Below are positions 43,150-51,476 of a DNA stretch of 64,000 bases, in pieces. How positions within the stretch are numbered: the first letter of the stretch is position 1; each line of letters opens with the position of its first letter. A model generated the notes under the pieces. That model was not told the origin of the DNA and made no database searches. It worked only from the letters and a program-made list of their open reading frames with translations. Made by a program: the position numbers and the translations under genes. The stretch comes from an uncultured Lachnospiraceae bacterium. Lineage in GTDB: Bacteria; Bacillota; Clostridia; Lachnospirales; Lachnospiraceae. The stretch is from NCBI GenBank assembly GCA_910588825.1, contig CAJURF010000005.1, positions 1 to 64,000 on the forward strand. Reading direction: 5' to 3'.

Positions 43150-44235
43150 ATGTTCTGTAAGGATGGTGATGGGATGAACGCTTACGGGAACCGGATTTCT
43201 GCAGACAAAATTATTGCCATCGGAACTTCCAAAACCGTGTACCAGGATGGGGATATTGCCCTGAAAGTTTTCGAAAAAAATTATCCAAAAACAGGCGTTT
43301 TAAAAGAAGCGCTTAATTATGCCTGCGCAGAGGAGACAGGCCTTCCTGTTCCGGAATTTCTGGAGGTTATGAAATTTGAAGGGCAGTGGACCATTTTGAC
43401 CCAGCACGTCAAAGGCCCCACACTGCAGAAGCTGATGGAAGAATCGCCGCAGAAAAGAAGCGGATATCTGAACCTTTTAATCAAACTTCAGCTGAAAATA
43501 CATACCAAAAAGTCTGTGATGCTGGAGCCTATCCATGACAGATTCCACCGGGGAATCCAGAACTGCTGTCTAGACGCTTCCATGCGCAGAACCCTTCACG
43601 ACAAGCTGAACCGCCTGAGCCAGGATGAGGCTCCGGAAAACCGGTTTAAAATATGCCATGGGAATTTCAACCCGTCCAATGTAATCATAAGCAGGGGACA
43701 GAGCCCTTACATCGTAGACTGGGCCTGTGCCTGTCAGGGGAATGCGGCCGCAGATGCGGCAAACACATATCTCTATTTCTGGCTGAAGGACGGGGAGGAA
43801 CCGGCCGAAGATTATCTGAATACTTACTGCCAGATCAGCCACACCCGCAAAGATGAGATTCTGGAGTGGATTCCCATCGCTGCGGCAGCTGGGCTGCCCA
43901 AAAAAAACGAAGAGGACAAGGCCAGGCTGATTGAGGGGTGGCTGAAACCGCCAGGGACTGCCAAAAAGGCATTGAAGCTGAAAATAACTGTGTGTATCGG
44001 AAGCTCATGCCATATTAAGGGTTCCCGCCATGTAATCCGGAAACTCCAGAATTTGATCTCCGGCTACGGACTGCAGAGCAAAATCGAACTGAACGGAGCC
44101 TTCTGCATGGGCAAATGCCAGCATGGTGTCAATGTACTGGCCGACGGCCGGCATTATTCGGTTTCTGCAGACACAGTCCACGATTTTTTTGAGAATAAGA
44201 TTCTTCCCAGATTTCGTGAGGAGGTAAAAAAGTAA
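43150..44235 (+). CDS. Aminoglycoside-phosphotransferase-like domain fused to thioredoxin-like [2Fe-2S] domain
   Basis: 361 residues from the ATG at 43150 (GGGAGGG 8 bp upstream). Residues about 15-265 are an APH/choline-kinase-like fold: beta-3 Lys39 in 'DIALKVFEK', Brenner motif 'ICHGNFNPSNVII' (170-180) and Asp190 in 'PYIVDWACACQGN'. The catalytic Asp of the usual HGD is Asn172 here (codon AAT), so activity is doubtful. Residues about 277-355 are a NuoE/HydC-type [2Fe-2S] thioredoxin-like domain with Cys282, Cys287, Cys319 and Cys323 ('VCIGSSCHIKG', 'GAFCMGKCQHG'). It is followed 1 bp later by the sensory hydrogenase gene. Probably passes redox state to a phosphotransfer function; this is inference. 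Confidence 0.82.
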   Translation: MFCKDGDGMNAYGNRISADKIIAIGTSKTVYQDGDIALKVFEKNYPKTGVLKEALNYACAEETGLPVPEFLEVMKFEGQWTILTQHVKGPTLQKLMEESPQKRSGYLNLLIKLQLKIHTKKSVMLEPIHDRFHRGIQNCCLDASMRRTLHDKLNRLSQDEAPENRFKICHGNFNPSNVIISRGQSPYIVDWACACQGNAAADAANTYLYFWLKDGEEPAEDYLNTYCQISHTRKDEILEWIPIAAAAGLPKKNEEDKARLIEGWLKPPGTAKKALKLKITVCIGSSCHIKGSRHVIRKLQNLISGYGLQSKIELNGAFCMGKCQHGVNVLADGRHYSVSADTVHDFFENKILPRFREEVKK

Positions 44236-44236
44236 C

Positions 44237-45946
44237 ATGGAGCACAATGCCCATAACATTATACAGCTGCAAAAATCCAACTGCAAAAACTGCCATAAAT
44301 GTATCCGCAGCTGTCCCGTAAAATCCATACGCTTCACAGGCGGCCAGGCACATATTATACAGGATGCCTGCATTTGGTGCGGCCAATGTCTGACAGCCTG
44401 TCCCCAGGATGCCAAGGAAATTGCAGATGGCATCAAGGAAGTCAGACTGATTCTCTGCGGCAATCATCCCATTATAGCCAGTGTGGCTCCCTCATTTGCC
44501 GCATATTTTGAAGGAATCGGTTTTCCCCGCATGAGAGAAGCACTGCGGCAGCTGGGCTTTACTGATGCGGAAGAAACCGCCATAGGCGCAACTTTCGTAA
44601 AAAAGGAATACGAAAAGCAGCTGGCAGACGCGAAGCAGGACCTGATCATTACCTCCTGCTGTCCTTCTGTGAATCTTCTGATTCAGAAATACTACCCCAC
44701 TCTGCTTCCCTGCCTCTCACCTGTGGTGTCCCCCATGATTGCCCACGGAATCGATATCAAACGCAGGGAGCCGGATGCGGCGGTTATCTTTATCGGCCCC
44801 TGCCCCGCCAAGAAAGAGGAAGCTCAGGGCACATCCATCAGCGCTGTCCTCACCTTCGAAGAGCTGGCACGTATGTTTGCGGAAAAGAACATCCGTCTAA
44901 AACAGCACGGCGATATCAGCCACAGACGAAATCCCAACAGCCGAGCCCGCCTGTTTCCCACTGCAGGAGGCATTTTAAAGACCATGGATATTCCATCGGA
45001 CACGGAGTATACCTATATGGCTGTGGACGGCATCCACAACTGCGCGTCTGCGCTGGACGATATCCGAAAAGGAAATATCACCCACTGTTTCATCGAAATG
45101 TCAGCCTGTACCGGCAGCTGCATCGGCGGCCCGGTAATGGAAAAGTACAGGCACTCTCCTGTCCGGCATTTCCAGTCTGTGGTAAACTTTGCCGGACCGA
45201 GAGATTTTAAAACAGAACCTATGGAAGAAAAGCTGCTGGCAAAAACGTATTCCCCACTGCCATACAGCCGGAAAACCCCTTCCAGAAAAGAGATTGAGGA
45301 CGTTCTGTTAAAAACCGGAAAGCAAAAGCCTGAAGATGAACTAAACTGCGGTTCCTGCGGTTACGACACCTGCCGTGAAAAAGCCGCGGCAGTCTGCCAG
45401 GGAAAGGCCGAATTGAACATGTGCCTGCCGTTTTTAATGGCTAATGCCGAGCAGCTTACCAGCAATATACTGGAAAATGTTCCCAACGGCATACTGGTTC
45501 TCAATGAAGACTATGAAGTACAGGAAATCAACCCGGCCGCCATGGAAATGCTTCAGGTAGAGAATAAACAGGATGTTCTTGGAAGCCACGTAATTTACAT
45601 CATGGACCCGGATGCATTCCAGGATGTTCTGGAGGGAAGAAGGGAAGTCCGCAATTACAGAGACTACTATCCGGAAATCGACAAATACCTGGAAATGTCG
45701 ATCATACATAATCCCACCGCCCACACCCTCCTTGCCATCCTTTTGGATGTGACAGAGGCGGAACACAATATGCTCGAGAAGGAAAAGCTGAGCCGCCACA
45801 CAGCAGAGCTGACGGACCGGGTTGTGATGAAGCAGGCGCGCATTGTACAGGAAATCGCTTCCCTTCTGGGTGAAACTACTGCTGAGACAAAAGTCGCACT
45901 GACAAAACTGAAGGAGTCGATTGCTTTTGAGAGAGAATCCAAATAA
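44237..45946 (+). CDS. Sensory (group C) [FeFe] hydrogenase with PAS domain
   Basis: 569 residues. N-terminal two [4Fe-4S] clusters (Cys16/19/22/26 and Cys45/48/51/55). The H-cluster domain (about 70-330) has ligands Cys142 in 'TSCCPSV', Cys189 in 'IGPCPAKKEEAQ', and Cys291 and Cys295 in 'IEMSACTGSCIGGP'. Then a Fe-S domain (about 368-398, 'LNCGSCGYDTC'), a PAS domain (about 405-510) and a helical C-terminus. Positions normally Met near the H-cluster are Gly187 and Ser289, as I recall for Thermotoga HydS, while the proton-relay Cys141 is kept. It likely senses H2 or redox state and signals to the flanking kinase-like and PP2C proteins. Cytoplasmic. Confidence 0.9.
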   Translation: MEHNAHNIIQLQKSNCKNCHKCIRSCPVKSIRFTGGQAHIIQDACIWCGQCLTACPQDAKEIADGIKEVRLILCGNHPIIASVAPSFAAYFEGIGFPRMREALRQLGFTDAEETAIGATFVKKEYEKQLADAKQDLIITSCCPSVNLLIQKYYPTLLPCLSPVVSPMIAHGIDIKRREPDAAVIFIGPCPAKKEEAQGTSISAVLTFEELARMFAEKNIRLKQHGDISHRRNPNSRARLFPTAGGILKTMDIPSDTEYTYMAVDGIHNCASALDDIRKGNITHCFIEMSACTGSCIGGPVMEKYRHSPVRHFQSVVNFAGPRDFKTEPMEEKLLAKTYSPLPYSRKTPSRKEIEDVLLKTGKQKPEDELNCGSCGYDTCREKAAAVCQGKAELNMCLPFLMANAEQLTSNILENVPNGILVLNEDYEVQEINPAAMEMLQVENKQDVLGSHVIYIMDPDAFQDVLEGRREVRNYRDYYPEIDKYLEMSIIHNPTAHTLLAILLDVTEAEHNMLEKEKLSRHTAELTDRVVMKQARIVQEIASLLGETTAETKVALTKLKESIAFERESK

Positions 45947-47111
45947 CCTGTATGCCGATATCAGTTATGCAAGCCTGAGCCATGCAGGAGAAGAAATCTG
46001 CGGAGACCATGTAGAAATGGTGAAGCCAGATGACAATTCCACAGTAGTGGTACTGGCTGACGGACTGGGAAGCGGTGTAAAAGCGGGAATTCTCTCCACA
46101 CTGACTTCCAAGATCATTTCCACTTTGCTGGCCGAAGGGCTCCCCTTAAAGGATGCTGTGGAAACCATCGCAAGCACGCTGCCCATCTGTTCTGTCCGCG
46201 GAATCGGCTACTCTACGTTTACCATCATCCGGCTCATTCAGAATGAGTATGCGGAGATCATCCAGTATGATGACCCCAAAATTCTGCTTGTGAGAAATGG
46301 AAACCCATGCAAAATTGCCTATTCCACGATGGAAATAGGCAGCAAAAAAATCTACCGCGCTCAGATCGGCCTGCAGGAAAATGATATGTTTATAGCTGTC
46401 AGTGACGGAATCACCCATGCAGGTGCCGCAAAACTAAGTCCTTTCGGCTGGGGGCGCCAAGGCATTTTTGATTTTATAAAATCTCACTTCAAAAGCAGTT
46501 ATACAGCCAAAACTATTGTTTCCATGCTGCTAAAAGAGATCAATCATATGTACGATGGAACGCCCGAAGATGATGCCACCGCCTGTGTGATCCGTCTTCG
46601 CCAGAAAGCTCCATTGCATTTAATGGTGGGGCCGCCCTTTGACAGAAGTGAAGACAACCGTATGATGTCCCTGTTCTTTTCCAAAAAGGCAAAGTATATC
46701 ATCTGCGGGGGGACCACCTCCACCATCGCCGCTGATTACCTCCATGAGACATTGGTGCCTGAGCTGGAATCTATTAAACCTGATGTGCCGCCCACCGCAC
46801 AATTAAAAGGTGTAGATCTGGTCACGGAGGGTGTGATCACACTGAGCCATGTCCTGGAATACGCTCAGGACTATCTGGGGCAGAACCGGCGGTACAGTGA
46901 ATGGAACACAAAAAACGACGGGGCGTCTCAAATCGCACGAATGCTGTTTGAAGATGCCACGGATATCAATTTCTTTGCAGGGCGTGCCGTAAACCCGGCC
47001 CATCAGAACCCCAGACTGCCTATTCAGTTTAATATTAAAATGCACATTGTAGACGAACTCTCCCGCTGCCTGACAAAAATGGGAAAGAAAGTGAAAATAG
47101 ATTATTTTTAA
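45921..47111 (+). CDS. SpoIIE-family PP2C-type Ser/Thr phosphatase
   Basis: 396 residues from TTG at 45921 (AAGGAG 4 bp upstream; TTG at 45927 is also possible), overlapping the hydrogenase gene by 26 bp, so translation is coupled. PP2C metal residues are all present: 'VVVLADGLGSGVKAG' (Asp47), 'FIAVSDGITHAG' and 'PEDDATACVIRL'. After the phosphatase (about 1-235) comes a further domain of about 150 residues ('KAKYIICGGTTSTIAADYL', 'INFFAGRAVNPAHQNP') of unknown function. Companion phosphatases of this type are known beside group C hydrogenases. Its target is not visible. Confidence 0.88.
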   Translation: MLLRENPNNLYADISYASLSHAGEEICGDHVEMVKPDDNSTVVVLADGLGSGVKAGILSTLTSKIISTLLAEGLPLKDAVETIASTLPICSVRGIGYSTFTIIRLIQNEYAEIIQYDDPKILLVRNGNPCKIAYSTMEIGSKKIYRAQIGLQENDMFIAVSDGITHAGAAKLSPFGWGRQGIFDFIKSHFKSSYTAKTIVSMLLKEINHMYDGTPEDDATACVIRLRQKAPLHLMVGPPFDRSEDNRMMSLFFSKKAKYIICGGTTSTIAADYLHETLVPELESIKPDVPPTAQLKGVDLVTEGVITLSHVLEYAQDYLGQNRRYSEWNTKNDGASQIARMLFEDATDINFFAGRAVNPAHQNPRLPIQFNIKMHIVDELSRCLTKMGKKVKIDYF

Positions 47112-47121
47112 AACACAACAT

Positions 47122-47260
47122 AATGGCATATCATTCTTCAGAGCGGCTGTTTATCAGCCGCAACAGCTAATAAAACAATCTTGAACCCGTGAAAATTCAT
47201 TATATATAAATCTCCACTTTTTGGCAGATATGCAGCCGCTGTGAAGAACGATATGCCATT
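47122..47260. repeat. 139-bp element with 28-bp terminal inverted repeats
   Basis: AATGGCATATCATTCTTCAG... at the left and its complement at the right match at 26 of 28 positions and end in GCGGCTG/CAGCCGC. A nested GCGGCTG...CAGCCGC hairpin lies at the left. The middle is AT-rich and non-coding. It fills the whole gap between two convergent genes and touches the stop codon of the DUF6179 gene. Could be a MITE or an unusually long bidirectional terminator. No target-site duplication is evident. Confidence 0.75.
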
Positions 47261-47261
47261 G

Positions 47262-48092
47262 TTACCTTATCCCAAACGGATTCCCTGCCCGGACGCCGTG
47301 TTTCAGCCGGACAGCAATCCCTCGTATTGAGCCAAGAAGATATTGTGTCAGCCCCCTGCTGTTGGGACGGTATTTCTCAACCATGGCTGACACTTTCAGT
47401 CCTAACTGGCCACAAATATCCTCCATTTTGTTTGTCTCGAATATTTCCTGTATGATTTGGTGATCTGCCCCGTCAAGATTTTCTTCTGACAGGGGTTTTC
47501 CCGCCAGAATATACACCGCCACCCATGACAGAACAATTTCACAGATATTGTCTATCAGCTCTCTGTACTCTTTGTCATACCGAAACAACACCTGTAGGAC
47601 AAAATCCTCTGGAAAAATACTCAAAAACCCCTGCTCCATCTGTATACATCTGATAAATTCATAGATTTTATCAATTCCTGTATATCCTGAAATATCTTTC
47701 AGAACCGGATAATCCAGTGTGATAATGGTATCCTGAGGGCAGAATTTCACATCGTACCATTTAAAAAATTCTGGCAGTCCTTCCACAAAAGTGTCATAAA
47801 GACAGTGGTTTTCATAATGGTTAAATTCTGCTGAGATCTCATTATATAGTTCCAGAGCTTCTTTCGTCCTGCGTTTCACACAAGACACACCTGTTTCATA
47901 TAGGTACTGCGCTGTCTTCTGTTCTGCCGTCACAATACCATTGCCTGACTGCTCTGCTTCATGAATGCAATATAATACAGCTTCCATCAGCTGCTGTGCC
48001 CTTTCATAAGTCACTGACGTGCTCTCATAAGAAGTGTATTGTTCTGCCAGTCTAGCTGTCACAGGCAGCAGTTCTTCCATATTTTCAAACAT
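47262..48092 (-). CDS. DUF6179-like protein
   Basis: 276 residues, soluble and helical ('QLMEAVLYCIHEAEQSG', 'YDTFVEGLPEFFKWYDVKF', 'YPVLKDISGYTGIDKIYEFI'). It matches in style and context the DUF6179 proteins that occur paired with DUF6323 in Clostridia. Its RBS GGAGG lies inside the end of the DUF6323 gene, so the two are translationally coupled. Function unknown; the partner relation is the best clue. Confidence 0.7.
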   Translation of the reverse strand: MFENMEELLPVTARLAEQYTSYESTSVTYERAQQLMEAVLYCIHEAEQSGNGIVTAEQKTAQYLYETGVSCVKRRTKEALELYNEISAEFNHYENHCLYDTFVEGLPEFFKWYDVKFCPQDTIITLDYPVLKDISGYTGIDKIYEFIRCIQMEQGFLSIFPEDFVLQVLFRYDKEYRELIDNICEIVLSWVAVYILAGKPLSEENLDGADHQIIQEIFETNKMEDICGQLGLKVSAMVEKYRPNSRGLTQYLLGSIRGIAVRLKHGVRAGNPFGIR

Positions 48093-48098
48093 ACGCCT

Positions 48099-48632
48099 CT
48101 ACCTCCAGCAAAGTTCCCTCAGCGTTTCCTGATACAACTCATAATCCCATCTGAGCACTTCATCAAACTGAAAATACTCTCCGCGTCCCTCCGAGCTTTT
48201 ATATCCCCGGTACCCTGCACGGATTGCCTGGGCAAATATATTCAGGCATGTCCCCTCCAGATATTCCAAGTCTCCGAAGCACACCTTTTCAAATTGCTCT
48301 TTCATAAAATGAAGAAGTTCATCATCTGTAATCTCATCCTGCATTTCATTCTTGTACAGATAAAAAATCTCCTGCAGCTTTATGATGGTATCCACATAGT
48401 TATTTTGGTCAATAAAATCAGAATCACAAAATTCATAAATGATTTTGGGGGTAATTCCCCCGCCGAATTCCACTCTTTTTTGCTCCTGCAGAGCATGATG
48501 GTGTTCCTCTATAAGAAGCTCTGCGTCCTGCTCACTTAAAAACAGCCCGTAAGGAGCTGTCTTCTGATTTGTCTCCATCACTTTCCCCAGTTGACTCTGC
48601 TGCTGTAATAAAACGATCCAATCCTGATTCAA
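48099..48632 (-). CDS. DUF6323-like protein
   Basis: 177 residues from a TTG at 48632, preferred because GGGAGG stands 7 bases before it (the ATG at 48638 is too close to this RBS). Features: 'PYGLFLSEQDAELLIEEHHH', 'ITPKIIYEFCDSDFIDQNNY', 'EGRGEYFQFDEVLRWDYELY'. Soluble. It is directly upstream of the DUF6179 gene and about 100 bp downstream of the histidine kinase gene on the same strand. Function unknown. Confidence 0.7.
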   Translation of the reverse strand: MNQDWIVLLQQQSQLGKVMETNQKTAPYGLFLSEQDAELLIEEHHHALQEQKRVEFGGGITPKIIYEFCDSDFIDQNNYVDTIIKLQEIFYLYKNEMQDEITDDELLHFMKEQFEKVCFGDLEYLEGTCLNIFAQAIRAGYRGYKSSEGRGEYFQFDEVLRWDYELYQETLRELCWR

Positions 48633-48728
48633 GCACATTCCTCCCCAATTTTCATAATGTCCTCTCTGAGTCTTTTTGTTCCTGATTCCAAGAGTCATTC
48701 ATACTACTATAAAAATCCTGGAAGCTGA

Positions 48729-50060
48729 TTATAGCACTGTATGAAAACCAGTGCCAGTCTTGAATTTTGTTGATTTTTGTGATACAATAGTTATACAAAA
48801 TGCAGCTCCTCCTCCCGGTGCATCTTCCACATGAATCTTTCCCTTGTGCATCCGCACAATCTCCTCTGCAATACAAAGTCCCAGCCCAAAATGATTTTTG
48901 TCATGGTGAGAAGGGTCTGCACGGTAAAACCGCTGAAAGACAGCGGCTTTTTTGTCGTCGGGAATTCCGGGGCCGTTGTCAGTCACCCGATACTGTGTAT
49001 AATCCCGCTTCTGGAGAAGACTCATCTGGATGCAGCCACCGGAAGGTGTATAGGAGAGAGCATTGTCCAGGAGAATCTCCAGCACCTGCGCCATACGGTC
49101 TGCATCCCATTTCTGAGGAATCACGGCAGACTCAGGCAGGTGAATATCCAGGCGGATTCCTTTTTCACAGGCCCGGGGCTGATACCGCTCATACACCTCC
49201 AGCAAAAGAGTGTCCGGCTCCACAACGGAAGGATAAAAGCTCCAGTGATTGTTATCTGCATTTGCCAGAGAAAGCATATCTCCAATCAGCCTCTTCATGC
49301 GCTGTCCTTCCTCCTGGATATGATTGGCAAAAAGCTGTTGTTTCGGTTCAGGTGCCTGTTTCATTGCAGAGAGGCTGGAGAGAATGACAGTCAAAGGTGC
49401 CCTCAGTTCATGGGAAGCGGCGGCCACAAATTCAGTCTGACGCCTGCGGCTCTTCTCAATAGGCGCCAATACACGCCCTGTAAAATACCAGGAAAAAAGG
49501 GCAAAAAGAACAATGGCCGTTAGAACAGCAGAGCAAAATACAATCTGCTGCCGTTTTGCAACGCGCTGCTCATCCTCCAGAGAATATAATGTAATCACAT
49601 GAAGGGGCCGGGACTTTCCGGCGACAGCTGCCACGGAAACATAATACTCCTGTTTGGCATGCAGGGTAAAGCACACATTCTGGGACTGGGGCAGACTGCC
49701 CAAGGAATCCTGGGAAATTTCTCCCAATTTCTCAGCTGCCTGTTCGCCTGCCATTTGAAACAGGCGGTTCTTATCTTCGTAATCATTGAGGGAATTAAAA
49801 AATAAAGGGGTGTCCCCGTCAAAAATAGATATGAGAAAATGGGAATTATTCTCCAATTCCCGCAGCCATCGATGAGAAAGCACCTGCTGGCTTTCCAGAT
49901 AGGAAATCATAGACACCACATTTTTCTCAAAAGATAAAAAACTCTGCCTGGAAGCATCTGCCTGCAGAATATACAGACAGATACACATCATGACTATCAT
50001 AATCAGACTGGTGACAAATGTACAGAAAATCGTGAGCTGCAGATGAAGTTTTTTAAACAT
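48729..50060 (-). CDS. Membrane sensor histidine kinase
   Basis: 443 residues from the ATG at 50060. TM1 at about 8-32, an extracytoplasmic sensor region of about 130 residues, TM2 at about 174-194, then the H-box 'FVAAASHELRAPLTVILSSL', N-box 'EILLDNALSYTP' and G-boxes 'DNGPGIPDDKKAAVF' and 'HFGLGLCIAEEIVRMH'. The region after TM2 is too short for a clear HAMP domain. It overlaps the response regulator gene by 8 bp. The likely stimulus may relate to the transporter operon upstream. Confidence 0.9.
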   Translation of the reverse strand: MFKKLHLQLTIFCTFVTSLIMIVMMCICLYILQADASRQSFLSFEKNVVSMISYLESQQVLSHRWLRELENNSHFLISIFDGDTPLFFNSLNDYEDKNRLFQMAGEQAAEKLGEISQDSLGSLPQSQNVCFTLHAKQEYYVSVAAVAGKSRPLHVITLYSLEDEQRVAKRQQIVFCSAVLTAIVLFALFSWYFTGRVLAPIEKSRRRQTEFVAAASHELRAPLTVILSSLSAMKQAPEPKQQLFANHIQEEGQRMKRLIGDMLSLANADNNHWSFYPSVVEPDTLLLEVYERYQPRACEKGIRLDIHLPESAVIPQKWDADRMAQVLEILLDNALSYTPSGGCIQMSLLQKRDYTQYRVTDNGPGIPDDKKAAVFQRFYRADPSHHDKNHFGLGLCIAEEIVRMHKGKIHVEDAPGGGAAFCITIVSQKSTKFKTGTGFHTVL

Positions 50061-50730
50061 AAGATTCCTCCAGCCGATACCCAATCCCCCGCATAGTCTT
50101 CAGATTCACCTGGCTCTCCACGGTTTTCAGCCTGCGGCGGATGAAATGAATATAATTATCCAGATTGCCTTCTTCCACTTCTGAAGCACTTCCCCATACC
50201 CGGGACAAAATCACACCCCTGGGCAGAGTCTGCCGGGGATTGCGCAGGAACAGCTCCATCAAATCCCCCTCCCTTCTGGAAAGCGTACAGGATTTTCCTC
50301 TGCAGGCGAGAATATTCTGCTGCGTATCATACTGTAAATCTCCGAACTTCAGTTCGTCGTGTTCCTGAAGCTCAGGAACACGACGGACAATACAGCGGAT
50401 TCTGGCCGCCAGTTCTTCAAAAGCAAAAGGCTTCACAATATAATCATCCGCACCGTAATCCAGCCCTGTGACCCGGTCCTGAAGCTCTCCCAGAGCGGTG
50501 AGAAGTACCACCGGCGTCTGAACCCCCTGAGTCCGGACTTCACGCAGCACCTGCAGACCGTCCATAGATGGCAGCATCCGGTCCAGAACCGCCAAGTCAT
50601 AACTTCCGGACAATAAAAGATTCAATCCCGTAAATCCGTCATAACAGCAGTCCACCGAAAACTGCTCCTGCTCTAGCTGGTATTTCAGAGTTTCGCATAA
50701 TTTTTCATCATCCTCAATCAGCAATAAGTT
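50053..50730 (-). CDS. OmpR/PhoB-family response regulator
   Basis: 225 residues from the ATG at 50730; the in-frame ATG at 50751 lacks an RBS. The receiver has Asp8/Asp9, phospho-acceptor Asp51 in 'YDLAVLDRMLPSMDG' and Lys in 'DYIVKPFAFEELAARI'. The winged-helix DNA-binding domain ends with 'LDNYIHFIRRRLKTVESQ' and 'LKTMRGIGYRLEE'. Pairs with the kinase encoded just downstream. Its targets are not known; nearby candidates are the transporter operon and the DUF6323/6179 pair. Confidence 0.92.
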   Translation of the reverse strand, partial: NLLLIEDDEKLCETLKYQLEQEQFSVDCCYDGFTGLNLLLSGSYDLAVLDRMLPSMDGLQVLREVRTQGVQTPVVLLTALGELQDRVTGLDYGADDYIVKPFAFEELAARIRCIVRRVPELQEHDELKFGDLQYDTQQNILACRGKSCTLSRREGDLMELFLRNPRQTLPRGVILSRVWGSASEVEEGNLDNYIHFIRRRLKTVESQVNLKTMRGIGYRLEESYV

Positions 50731-50946
50731 CATAAGCACATACCTTTTCATCTATGATAACATTCTAATGAGGATTATAGCATAACAGCGGGTAAAATGC
50801 TTCTAAATAATCTCTAAAACTCCGATAAAAATGAGTAAACATTTTGTAAGAGAATAGACTTTACATTTTAAAAATGTTATAATACAAAAAATATCCAAAA
50901 ATATAATGCTGAACTTGAAACATATATGAAAAGGAATGGTGATTTC

Positions 50947-51324
50947 ATGACAAATAACGAATTGCTGATTGCAATATCCGATGTAATAGACCGAAAATTC
51001 AAAGAGGAATTAACCCCTCTTAAAGATGACGTACAGACCCTCAAGGGTGACGTACAGACCCTCAAAGATGATGTCTGCATTATGAAGGGAAAAATACAAA
51101 TCCTTGAAGAGGACATGCAGTCTGTCAAAAAAGAGCAAAAAAGAATTAATTTCATTATTGAAAATGAGCTCCGTACAAATATTAAACTGCTTGTGGAAAA
51201 CTATCTGCCTGCCGCCAGACGATATGAGCAGTCAGCGGATACCATTGAAGCCATAAGAATGGATATGGATGTAATGAAGAAAATCCTCCGTAAACACACA
51301 GATGAACTTCAGAAAATTTCCTGA
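50947..51324 (+). CDS. Small coiled-coil protein with 7-residue tandem repeats
   Basis: 125 residues from the ATG at 50947. Residues about 20-75 form a coiled coil made partly of three tandem heptads LKDDVQT, LKGDVQT, LKDDVCI encoded by three 21-bp DNA repeats (51019-51081). The rest is helical ('NELRTNIKLLVENYLPAARR'). It resembles the small coiled-coil proteins of Lachnospiraceae whose repeat number varies. Lone plus-strand gene between the two-component system and the transporter operon. No function assigned. Confidence 0.7.
   Translation: MTNNELLIAISDVIDRKFKEELTPLKDDVQTLKGDVQTLKDDVCIMKGKIQILEEDMQSVKKEQKRINFIIENELRTNIKLLVENYLPAARRYEQSADTIEAIRMDMDVMKKILRKHTDELQKIS
51019..51081 (+). repeat. 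Three tandem 21-bp repeats inside the coiled-coil gene
   Basis: Units start at 51019, 51040 and 51061. The first two differ at about three bases, the third is more diverged. Multiples of three keep the frame, so copy-number change would lengthen or shorten the coiled coil. Confidence 0.75.
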
Positions 51325-51337
51325 ACAGCAAAATACA

Positions 51338-51429
51338 TATACTCAAGAGCATACGTATTTGCCAAATGATTTGCTGTTTTGCTTGAAACAGTGAAGACTT
51401 GCTGGCAAATCATTTGGCTCGCGGGTATA
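51338..51429. repeat. 92-bp dispersed hairpin repeat, copy 2 (inverted relative to copy 1)
   Basis: Reverse complement of 19681-19772 with 4 differences over 92 bp, all outside the 14-bp stem arms. It starts 14 bp after the coiled-coil gene stop. Confidence 0.85.
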
Positions 51430-51436
51430 TCTTATG

Positions 51437-51476
51437 ATGAGTAATCCCCCCGCACTGCAGACGGAGGATTACTCAT
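51437..51476. terminator. Hairpin at the end of the transporter operon
   Basis: ATGAGTAATCC...GGATTACTCAT stem of about 11-14 bp straddles the last codons and stop of the MacB-like gene. No good U-tract. It could serve as a terminator or mRNA 3' stabiliser for convergent genes. Confidence 0.45.
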
